Origin: a virus
Direction: 5' to 3' (one strand)
DNA: 27,495 nt
IMG/VR virus record: IMGVR_UViG_3300031857_024895
Coordinates: 1 to 27,495 of that record
The stretch's first letter is position 1, and every line of letters begins with the position of its first letter. Below the pieces are notes generated by a model, which saw only the letters and a program-made list of their open reading frames with translations, was not told where the DNA came from and did no database searches. A program made the translations under genes and the position numbers. This document shows, one piece after another, positions 7,164-13,429 of the stretch.

Positions 7164-8570
7164 ATGAAACTATTTAAAAAATTATCTATCGTAGTTGCAC
7201 TTGCAGCAGTAATTCCTGCATATGCTGATGAGTATAAAGATACATTGAATATTCTAAGAGAGAAGAATATAATCACTCAAAAAGAATATGAATCAAAACT
7301 CAATGCATATGAAGAAAAAGAAGAAAACAAAAAGTTTGCAGAACAAAGAATCGACAAAGATGTTAGTGATTCGGTCAAATACAGACAAGCAAGAGCAAAC
7401 GATGGTTCAGTCACAGAAAATGGAATCGGACTCAAAAGCAAAGATGGAAACAATACGGCACAGTTTACAGGTCGAATTCATATGGACTATCGCCAATACA
7501 CACCAGATTATGGTGTCGGCCAAACCACGGATTCGTATCAAAACTTAGCCGAAGTTCGCCGTGCAAGATTTGGTGTTCGTGGACAATTTGCAAAAGACTT
7601 CAAATATCAATTGTTAGCAAACTTTGGTGCAAGTGATGGCTTTAGTTCTACATCATCAACAGCAGATGAGATGTGGGTAAACTATGCAGCAAATCCAGAA
7701 ATGCAATTTCAATTTGGCTTATTCAAGATGCCATTTAGTCTTGAACAAATGACAAGTTCAAACAATCTAGATTTTATGGAACGTAGTTTGATTGGTCAGA
7801 ATGATACTGAATTTATTCCTGCAAAAGAAACTGGTTTCATGTTACATGGTGTGCCAAAACCTGGCCTTACATATGCTATAGCAGCAAGTAGAGGCAAATC
7901 CAATAAGAGCGCAGAGTTCGATGGACTTGATTATATTGGTCGTGTAACAACTAATATTGCTGAACTAACAGGCAGCAAAGCATACACTGCACACTTGGGT
8001 GCAGCATACAGCACAGGTGAAATTAAAAGTGGCGTTGCACCAGCCAGTGGTAGAACAGAATCTCGTATGCAGTCTGGTTGGTTTACAGGTTCCGCATTGA
8101 GTGGTGCTACTACAAGAACACGCCAAGGATTAGAAGCAGCGTTTGCATATAACGGTTTCAAAGTTCAAGGCGAACAGTTCAATTTTAAATATGATGCTGC
8201 AACAGGTAGTGACCAAGAAATCAAAGGGTACTATGTACAAGCAGTTTATAATTTAACTGGCGAATCACATGCATACAAAGATGGTGCGTTTGGTTGGATT
8301 AAACCAAATAATCCAATCGACAAAGGTGGTCGTGGTGCGTGGCAGGTTGGTGTACGTATGAGTGAGTTTGATGCAAGTGATGTATCCGTTGCAACAGGCA
8401 AGTCAAATCGTGCTACTGCTATGACATACGGTCTAACTTGGTTTTGCACTGACAATCTACGTTTCATGCTCAACTACGTAGATACAAAGTTTGATGCATT
8501 AGTTGGTAGTTCTGGTAGTCGTGTAAATGGTGAAAAAGCAATTATGTTTAGAAGTCAATTAAGTTTCTAA
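7164..8570 (+). CDS. Phosphate-selective porin O/P family outer-membrane protein
   Basis: The 468-residue protein has a signal peptide (about 1-21, cut after PAYA) and a charged helical N-terminal stretch (22-75) with a periplasmic coiled-coil look. A beta-barrel porin follows, with alternating aromatic strands: TGRIHMDYRQY, RRARFGVRGQF, FQFGLFKMPFSLEQMTSS, FMERSLIG, FGWIKPNNP, WQVGVRMSEFD. The last residue is Phe, as expected for BAM-assembled porins. These landmarks fit the OprP/OprO family and resemble betaproteobacterial members. It is probably co-transcribed with pstS (9-base gap, TAAGGA upstream), and a terminator closes the unit. The likely role is to increase phosphate passage through the outer membrane of the infected cell. 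Anion selectivity is inferred from family and neighbour. Confidence 0.87.
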   Translation: MKLFKKLSIVVALAAVIPAYADEYKDTLNILREKNIITQKEYESKLNAYEEKEENKKFAEQRIDKDVSDSVKYRQARANDGSVTENGIGLKSKDGNNTAQFTGRIHMDYRQYTPDYGVGQTTDSYQNLAEVRRARFGVRGQFAKDFKYQLLANFGASDGFSSTSSTADEMWVNYAANPEMQFQFGLFKMPFSLEQMTSSNNLDFMERSLIGQNDTEFIPAKETGFMLHGVPKPGLTYAIAASRGKSNKSAEFDGLDYIGRVTTNIAELTGSKAYTAHLGAAYSTGEIKSGVAPASGRTESRMQSGWFTGSALSGATTRTRQGLEAAFAYNGFKVQGEQFNFKYDAATGSDQEIKGYYVQAVYNLTGESHAYKDGAFGWIKPNNPIDKGGRGAWQVGVRMSEFDASDVSVATGKSNRATAMTYGLTWFCTDNLRFMLNYVDTKFDALVGSSGSRVNGEKAIMFRSQLSF

Positions 8571-8587
8571 AATTTTTTTGTTATATT

Positions 8588-8613
8588 AAAAGCCTCGTAA
8601 GAGGCTTTTTTTT
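8588..8613 (+). terminator. Rho-independent terminator after pstS-porin
   Basis: AAAAGCCTC (8588-8596), loop GTAA (8597-8600) and GAGGCTTTT (8601-8609) form a perfect 9-bp stem running into an uninterrupted T-tract that ends at 8613. It lies 17 bases after the porin stop and separates the phosphate unit from the Fe-S carrier gene. Confidence 0.92.
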
Positions 8614-8616
8614 CGT

Positions 8617-8623
8617 CTAAATA
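8617..8623 (+). promoter_or_regulatory. Candidate phage late promoter motif CTAAATA
   Basis: CTAAATA directly follows the terminator and lies 19 bases before the start at 8643. It resembles the T4 late promoter element TATAAATA and its variants in related phages. The same CTAAATA occurs on the other strand before the virion genes (19182-19190 region). This is a short motif, so the call is tentative. Confidence 0.35.
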
Positions 8624-8642
8624 AAGATCGAAGGAGAAATCT

Positions 8643-8963
8643 ATGATCACAATGACTGAACTCGCATCTCGCAAAACTTTAAACTCTTTAAACAAAAGAG
8701 GAAAAGGATTAGGTATTAAGGTTGGTGTTAGAACCACAGGTTGCAGTGGTTTGGCCTATACCTTAGAATATGTTGATAGTGTATCGGATACAGATACTAT
8801 ATACGAATCTAACGGTGTTAAAATTTTTGTTGACCCAAAACATATTCCTTATCTGAACGGAATGGAAATAGATTGGAAAAGAAATGGACTCAATGAAGGT
8901 TTTGATTTTATAAATTCTTTAGAAAAGAATCGATGTGGTTGTGGTGAAAGTTTTAATATTTAA
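8643..8963 (+). CDS. A-type iron-sulfur cluster carrier (IscA/ErpA/HesB family)
   Basis: The 106-residue protein has the length and three cysteines of A-type Fe-S carriers: C34 in TTGCSGLAY and C98 and C100 in RCGCGESF near the C-terminus. Such proteins receive or donate [2Fe-2S]/[4Fe-4S] clusters or iron to client proteins in the cytoplasm. The start ATG 8643 follows GAAGGAG (8630-8636). It is the first gene after the pstS-porin terminator and is followed after 9 bases by an exported nuclease. The phage client is not evident; the NrdB di-iron centre or host Fe-S enzymes are possibilities. The family call is firm, but IscA, ErpA and SufA cannot be told apart here. Confidence 0.88.
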   Translation: MITMTELASRKTLNSLNKRGKGLGIKVGVRTTGCSGLAYTLEYVDSVSDTDTIYESNGVKIFVDPKHIPYLNGMEIDWKRNGLNEGFDFINSLEKNRCGCGESFNI

Positions 8964-8972
8964 GGAGAAAGA

Positions 8973-9422
8973 ATGAAATTAACAAAAATACTTTTAATTG
9001 GTCTATTATCTTTCGCTGGTATAGGAAATGTTTATGCTGACAAAACAGCAAAAGGTGTAACGTATGATGCACAAATTGTACGGGTAAATGATGGTGATAC
9101 TGTAGTGATTGCAGCACCCTTTTTACCTTTGCCATTAAAACCTGAATTAGCAGTTCGTATCTATGGTGTAGATACGCCAGAAAAAGGCCATAGAGCTCAA
9201 TGTCCAAGTGAAGATCAACGTGGTCAAGCAGCAACTGTGTTTACTAAAAATCTAGTTGCAAAGTCCATTAAACGACAAGTCACACTCTATGGTTGGGATA
9301 AATTTGGTGGTCGTGTCTTGGGTGATATGATTCTAGATGGTCAAAGTCTCCGTAGTATGTTGATTCAAAACGGTTTCGCTCGGGAATATTTTGGTGAAGC
9401 CAAACAATCTTGGTGTCAATAA
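8973..9422 (+). CDS. Exported thermonuclease-like (SNase) nuclease
   Basis: The 149-residue protein has a signal peptide (about 1-22, cut after VYA) and a staphylococcal-nuclease fold. Active-site residues match S. aureus nuclease by motif: D42 (VNDGDTVVI), R62, D67, T68 and E70 (VRIYGVDTPE), and R114 (DKFGGRV). Two cysteines in the mature part, C77 and C148, could form a disulfide outside the cytoplasm. It should cut DNA or RNA in the periplasm or outside the cell. Possible roles are degrading superinfecting DNA or releasing nucleotides from external DNA; neither is shown. AAGGAG lies 6 bases before the start. Its TAA overlaps the next ATG by one base. Confidence 0.9.
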   Translation: MKLTKILLIGLLSFAGIGNVYADKTAKGVTYDAQIVRVNDGDTVVIAAPFLPLPLKPELAVRIYGVDTPEKGHRAQCPSEDQRGQAATVFTKNLVAKSIKRQVTLYGWDKFGGRVLGDMILDGQSLRSMLIQNGFAREYFGEAKQSWCQ

Positions 9423-9571
9423 TGGCTTCGTTGAAACACACTTGTGGGGCATGTTCCTCAGAGTTTACAATTAAATATGATGAAAGTAAATGTGAAGATG
9501 ATCCACACTACTGTCCATTTTGCGGTGAATATTTAATTGAAACTGAGGATTTTGGTGATGATGACGAATGA
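9422..9571 (+). CDS. Zinc-ribbon small protein (49 aa)
   Basis: The start overlaps the nuclease stop (TAATG) and the end overlaps the next start (ATGA), so it is embedded in the operon. The product has two CxxC knuckles, C8-x2-C11 (TCGACS) and C31-x2-C34 (HYCPFCGEYL), and an acidic tail. This is a zinc-ribbon layout found in many small phage proteins that may bind nucleic acid or polymerase. No specific function can be given. Confidence 0.65.
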   Translation: MASLKHTCGACSSEFTIKYDESKCEDDPHYCPFCGEYLIETEDFGDDDE

Positions 9572-9972
9572 CCTGGTATTTTCATAATACAGGTGAAGAA
9601 TTTACCGAAGAAAATATAGACGGCCATTTTGGGTTTGTATATCTAATCACACATACTCAAAGTGGTCGTAAATATATTGGTAAAAAATTCTTCACCAAAT
9701 CTAAGACTACACAAGTTAAAGGTAAGAAAAAGAAAACCCGAGTATCGTCTGATTGGATGACATACTGGGGTTCTAATTTATTACTACAAGAAGAAGTTAA
9801 AAAAAATGGTGAAGATCAATACGTAAGAGAGATACTTCACCTCTGTAAAACTAAATCAGAATTGTCTTATTACGAAACGTGGGAGATATTCTCTCGCCAC
9901 GCACTATTGAATGAATCTTACTACAATCAATGGGTTTCTTGTAAGATTACAAAAAAACATTTACTTAAGTAA
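9568..9972 (+). CDS. GIY-YIG-like endonuclease
   Basis: The 134-residue protein has the two signature strands of the GIY-YIG fold in a variant form: GFVYLITHT (22-30) and GRKYIGKKFF (33-42). Basic residues follow (KGKKKKTR), then SDWMTYWGS and a late glutamate in SYYETWEIF that could be the metal ligand. Stand-alone proteins of this type are frequent in T4-like phages and may be homing or repair nucleases; no DNA-binding domain or nearby intron was seen. It starts in ATGA overlap with the zinc-ribbon gene. Its 3' end overlaps the convergent gene on the minus strand by 12 bases in a perfect palindrome. Confidence 0.7.
   Translation: MTWYFHNTGEEFTEENIDGHFGFVYLITHTQSGRKYIGKKFFTKSKTTQVKGKKKKTRVSSDWMTYWGSNLLLQEEVKKNGEDQYVREILHLCKTKSELSYYETWEIFSRHALLNESYYNQWVSCKITKKHLLK
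9961..9972. repeat. Palindromic tail-to-tail gene junction TTACTTAAGTAA
   Basis: This 12-base sequence is its own reverse complement. It encodes the last codons and stop (Leu-Leu-Lys-stop) of both convergent genes, one on each strand. It could fold only into a weak 4-bp hairpin, followed by TTTT on the plus side and a T-run beyond an ATG trinucleotide on the minus side. It may act as a weak bidirectional terminator. Confidence 0.7.
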
Positions 9973-10263
9973 TTTTGTATTGTTTTCAGGATTCATTGAC
10001 AACATATTGGAGAATATCTTCTGAGTTTCTTCATTAGATTTCACCATCTCATTCCTAAAACTTTCAACAGCTGCACCAGTTTGACGAGACATTCCTGAAT
10101 TTTCAATCAGTAACATAGGAATAAAAGTCATAGCACAATTCCATTCTTCAACTTGCTTACCTGTATTGATATCATAACCTTCAACTTTAGTAAACCATGC
10201 ACATTTAAACTGTACACATTCTTCTTTCATTATAGGACAAAATGTTCCTGGTTTTAATTGCAT
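9961..10263 (-). CDS. Hypothetical Cys-rich phage protein (100 aa)
   Basis: The start is ATG at 10263, preceded on the minus strand by AAAGGAG with an 8-base spacer; a longer frame upstream has no such site. The product carries a compact cysteine pattern near the N-terminus (FCPIMKEEC, FKCAWF) and EEWNCAM, four cysteines in all, which could hold zinc or an Fe-S cluster. A helical region with SRQTGAAVESFRNEMVK follows. I recognise this as a recurring T4-like/aquatic phage family of unknown function. It is the last gene of the leftward virion-side transcript and ends convergently with the GIY-YIG-like gene. Confidence 0.65.
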   Translation of the reverse strand: MQLKPGTFCPIMKEECVQFKCAWFTKVEGYDINTGKQVEEWNCAMTFIPMLLIENSGMSRQTGAAVESFRNEMVKSNEETQKIFSNMLSMNPENNTKLLK

Positions 10264-10276
10264 AATATAATCTCCT

Positions 10277-11437
10277 TTAAACAAACCAAGTAATAATAGA
10301 ATATCTAGTGCCTTTGATTACAGGCATGATTTCGTGTGGATACATAAAATTTGAAGGGAACATGATTACTGATCCTTTCTTTAAATTATAAATCAACTCT
10401 CTATCAAAGAAAGCAAATTCTCCACCTCCAAAATCATCATTTAGTGCGAAAGAACAAGACACTGCTCTAGGATGTTTTTTGTATGAATCTGTATGTTGCC
10501 GGTAAAATTGCCCTACCTCATACTTTAATAAATCATATCCAGAATCTTCTTCTATTTGACTTAGTGGGAAAATATCATTATATTTTCTAATGACCTCATT
10601 TGCAACTTTATAAAGTCTATCATCTAAAAGTTTTCTTATTTCGGGATTTTTTAAAATTGTATTTTCGTGTGAAATAGGAATTGTATTTACATTTCTAGCA
10701 TTTAAATTCATTTCCTCGTATCCTACTCCAGCAAGACACCAATTATCATCATTCTTATACTCATTTATAATTTCATCACATAGTGAGTAGGGAATAATAT
10801 CTTCATAAATTTGAATGAAATCTGATATTTTATTTTTGGAGTTTATTTTAACTGGTGTTGTTTTTTCTTGTTTCACACTTTCTTCTTTTTTGATTGGAGA
10901 ATCTTTTTTCTTATCAAAATAAGTATAAGCTTTATCACCTCTACTTCTTACATAATGTAAAAATACCTGAACATATTCTTTACCTAAAAATTGATTTCTC
11001 CAATGATCAGCAACACATCCCAAATAAAGCATTGCATCACCTGGTTTTAGAATCAATTCAACTTCATTACCATCAGGAGTTTCAATATAAATTGGCCAAT
11101 CTTCATCACCATCTAAATGTACAGTTAAACTTATTTCGCAAGCATCTCTATCCCTATGTCTTTCCAAAACACTACCATCTTTATACACTCTAGCATAACT
11201 ATATGTTGGTAAAACGGTTTCACCTATAATTGTGCTCACCGTTGGTACTTTATCACATAGCATTTCTAAAAAGTCTATGAAATTATATTCCGCTGAAGAA
11301 TTTGGAGCTTGATTGTCTCCTTGAACCTCATTTTGTTTACAGTGACTTTTGAAGTTGGAAGCCATGACTTTTGCAGCGGCTTCACTAATGAAGTTGGGAA
11401 TATAGATATAATTATTTTCAGTTAATGATTTATTCAT
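10277..11437 (-). CDS. Tandem double-domain 2OG-Fe(II) dioxygenase
   Basis: The protein has 386 residues from ATG 11437 (AAAGTGATTATATT upstream, a degenerate form of the site before the next gene). It contains two double-stranded beta-helix oxygenase domains joined by a charged, lysine-rich linker (about 175-205). Domain 1 (about 10-170) has an HRD triad start at H94/D96 and a distal H145 (VADHWRN). Domain 2 (about 210-386) is prolyl-4-hydroxylase-like with QHTD (H315, D317), MYPHEI (H368) and GTRYS (R378, the 2-oxoglutarate-binding Arg). Both metal triads look complete. Such enzymes hydroxylate proteins, small molecules or DNA bases. The position directly after the tail-fibre genes suggests modification of a virion or host surface protein, but that is inference. 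Confidence 0.8.
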   Translation of the reverse strand: MNKSLTENNYIYIPNFISEAAAKVMASNFKSHCKQNEVQGDNQAPNSSAEYNFIDFLEMLCDKVPTVSTIIGETVLPTYSYARVYKDGSVLERHRDRDACEISLTVHLDGDEDWPIYIETPDGNEVELILKPGDAMLYLGCVADHWRNQFLGKEYVQVFLHYVRSRGDKAYTYFDKKKDSPIKKEESVKQEKTTPVKINSKNKISDFIQIYEDIIPYSLCDEIINEYKNDDNWCLAGVGYEEMNLNARNVNTIPISHENTILKNPEIRKLLDDRLYKVANEVIRKYNDIFPLSQIEEDSGYDLLKYEVGQFYRQHTDSYKKHPRAVSCSFALNDDFGGGEFAFFDRELIYNLKKGSVIMFPSNFMYPHEIMPVIKGTRYSIITWFV

Positions 11438-11456
11438 AATATAATCACTTTTTAAT

Positions 11457-11816
11457 TTAATTGTTTTCTGCTGCAGCTGCGGCTTCATCAGCAGCATCTG
11501 ATGCCGCTAGTGCAGCTTGTTTTATATTATATGCTTGCAACCATACATCATAACAGTTGATAGCCCATTGTGGTAATTCAGTTATATTTTCATTAGGATC
11601 GGTCGATCTAAATTCTAACCAACCAGATCCTTGGCCATATTGCAATCCATTTAGATGGGAATTTTGTTTATCTGGCCAAATGGGATTATTCCATTGTAAT
11701 GCATGTATATTATCTGGTATTCCACATTGAGATAAGTCTAACTCTGATAAACCTTCTTGGTCTGTAACGACAATACCATCAACAGGAATTACTACTAATT
11801 TATGTGTTTGAATCAT
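11457..11816 (-). CDS. Tail-fibre-associated small protein (119 aa)
   Basis: Starts at ATG 11816 with GAAAGG upstream. The N-terminal part resembles phage tail-fibre assembly or structural proteins, with the pattern DNIHALQWN followed by a GxGWLEF segment. The C-terminus is an alanine-rich helix (AALAASDAADEAAAAAENN) likely to form a coiled coil. It lies directly downstream of three tail-collar proteins on the same strand, which fits a chaperone or minor structural role. No enzyme motif is visible. The name is based on context and weak resemblance. Confidence 0.55.
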   Translation of the reverse strand: MIQTHKLVVIPVDGIVVTDQEGLSELDLSQCGIPDNIHALQWNNPIWPDKQNSHLNGLQYGQGSGWLEFRSTDPNENITELPQWAINCYDVWLQAYNIKQAALAASDAADEAAAAAENN

Positions 11817-11861
11817 AAAAATTGCCTTTCGGTTAAAAACGAATATACTATTATATATGAA

Positions 11862-12365
11862 TTAGTTTAAAGAAGCAATAATAACATCAATATAATTTAC
11901 ACCTATTGTAGAATTTGGACCAAAAACATTACCACTAGCGGTAATTGTAATTGAGTGATTGTGCGCTCCTGAACTACCTACTGATGCGCCTATCGGCCCA
12001 CCGGCCGGTACGGCAGTAGTCATAACGGGTACAGCAGGAGTTATTGGAGATGTAGCATTTGTGGGTGTGGTAGCAGTTCCAATAGCAAATCTATTTGTTG
12101 ATGGCGCAACAGCATGAAGGTGATATGGTAACTGAGCTCCAGTTAAGGTATGGTTACCTACTGTATAAGGAACAGCAACCGATGAAAAAATATATGATGT
12201 AGTATTAAAACCTGTTGTGAAATCGACAGTACCTCCAGAACTCAAAGACGATCCATTTACTACTCGAAGTGCGTGATTATTATAATTCACAGTTTCTTTC
12301 GTCCAACCAGTGGGTGCGGATGTTTGATGAAAAATTGTTGTTGTTCCAGAATCAAAAATAGCCAC
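11862..12365 (-). CDS. Tail-collar / short-tail-fibre-like protein, copy C
   Basis: This gene starts at GTG 12365 behind TAGGAG, two bases after its upstream paralogue, and encodes 167 residues. It shares the plan of the next two genes: an APTGWTKET strand near the N-terminus, NHALRVV, a Gly/Ser-rich stretch, a first His pair (YHLHAV), a Pro/Thr-rich variable loop, a second pair (AHNHSI), and a C-terminal NYIDVIIASLN. The HxH motifs recall the metal-binding needle of T4 gp12, and the PTGW strand is typical of collar domains. It is probably part of the baseplate-proximal or receptor-binding fibre tip. The 45-base gap downstream contains an AT-rich stretch before the 119-residue gene. Confidence 0.72.
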   Translation of the reverse strand: MAIFDSGTTTIFHQTSAPTGWTKETVNYNNHALRVVNGSSLSSGGTVDFTTGFNTTSYIFSSVAVPYTVGNHTLTGAQLPYHLHAVAPSTNRFAIGTATTPTNATSPITPAVPVMTTAVPAGGPIGASVGSSGAHNHSITITASGNVFGPNSTIGVNYIDVIIASLN

Positions 12366-12367
12366 GA

Positions 12368-12865
12368 TTAACTCCTAACCGCTATAATAGTGTCAACATA
12401 TTTTATATTCAAATTTATTTCTGAATTAACTCCACTCTGATTAATTGAACCAGTAACGGCTACAGTTCCAATTGGATGAGTATGTGATCCTCCACCACCA
12501 GGGTTATTACTAAAAGTAACTGGTGCTCCCGCTGGGGTACGAGCTACGTTCGTATTACCTGCACCACCTCGTCTAGTTAACAATGCGGATGGGTGTGTTA
12601 TGGTAGTGTGATTATGCGTTGTCATTGCCGCATCGTCTATCACAGTGGCGTTTACAGCAGAATAAGAAAGTCCAGGTGCCGGTACACCAATGCTATTATA
12701 ATTTTTAAAAACTGTAGAAAAAGACTCTCCTGTAGTTCTATTAATAACAGAACCGGTAGTTACTCTTAGTGCATAATTATCATATGTAGTATCTTTTGTC
12801 CATCCCGTTGGTGGAGTGGTCATTTTCATTATTGTTCTTGATCCTGATTCTATAACTAATGCCAT
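12368..12865 (-). CDS. Tail-collar / short-tail-fibre-like protein, copy B
   Basis: 165 residues from ATG 12865, with AAGGA upstream and one base between this start and the stop of the upstream copy. The shared plan is clear: PPTGWTKDT, NYALRVT, first pair THNHTT, a variable Pro/Asn loop, GGGGSHTHPI, and C-terminal IKYVDTIIAVRS. Differences from copies A and C are concentrated in the loop between the His pairs, which is the part expected to face outward. Function is as for the paralogues: a trimeric tip or collar protein bound to the virion tail, inferred from family resemblance and position after the large fibre gene. Confidence 0.72.
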   Translation of the reverse strand: MALVIESGSRTIMKMTTPPTGWTKDTTYDNYALRVTTGSVINRTTGESFSTVFKNYNSIGVPAPGLSYSAVNATVIDDAAMTTHNHTTITHPSALLTRRGGAGNTNVARTPAGAPVTFSNNPGGGGSHTHPIGTVAVTGSINQSGVNSEINLNIKYVDTIIAVRS

Positions 12866-12866
12866 A

Positions 12867-13427
12867 TTAAGTCCTTGTTGCTAAAATTGAATCCACATAT
12901 TTAATAGCTAAATTTACTGTGGTGAAGGTTACAGGACTTGTTGCTGGATTTAACGGATGATCATGAGCAGTTGCTGTAACTCCAGGATTAACACCACCTG
13001 GATTTACCACACCAGGTGTAAAATTGTTAGATACTGTTCTGGCTATTGATGGTCCTGGTATTACAGGAGAAGTTGTGCTGGCAGCAACAGTTGCTGCAGC
13101 AGGATAAGGTCCGTGGTTGTGGGAGGGTATCATACTAGATGTAAGTGATGTTCCTCCTACAGTTCCAGTTACCGATAGACTACCTGTTAAAGATTTAGAT
13201 GACATAACGGAAGAAAATCCTGATGATCCTCCACTTGATACTGATCCTGTAACACATCGTAAAGTATAATCGGTATCTGAAGTGTCTTTAACCCATCCTG
13301 TTGGTGCGGATCCTTGTAAAACAAAGACCATAGTGGCACCTTGATAATTAGCTTGCTCTGGATCAGTTGCTACCGAACCAATTACAGAATTTAAAACGAA
13401 TGTGTTTATCGAAGATAATCTAGGCAT
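12867..13427 (-). CDS. Tail-collar / short-tail-fibre-like protein, copy A
   Basis: The 186-residue product has an N-terminal extension of about 30 residues absent from the other two copies (MPRLSSINTFVLNSVIGSV, then DPEQANY). This could be a docking segment to the large fibre encoded just upstream. The common core follows: APTGWVKDT, YTLRCVTG, SHNHGP, a Pro/Val-rich loop with repeated NPGGV and NPGV, AHDHPL, and C-terminal IKYVDSILATRT. The start ATG 13427 lies two bases from the fibre stop; its ribosome-binding site is weak, so coupling to fibre translation is likely. Confidence 0.72.
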   Translation of the reverse strand: MPRLSSINTFVLNSVIGSVATDPEQANYQGATMVFVLQGSAPTGWVKDTSDTDYTLRCVTGSVSSGGSSGFSSVMSSKSLTGSLSVTGTVGGTSLTSSMIPSHNHGPYPAAATVAASTTSPVIPGPSIARTVSNNFTPGVVNPGGVNPGVTATAHDHPLNPATSPVTFTTVNLAIKYVDSILATRT

Positions 13428-13429
13428 AT

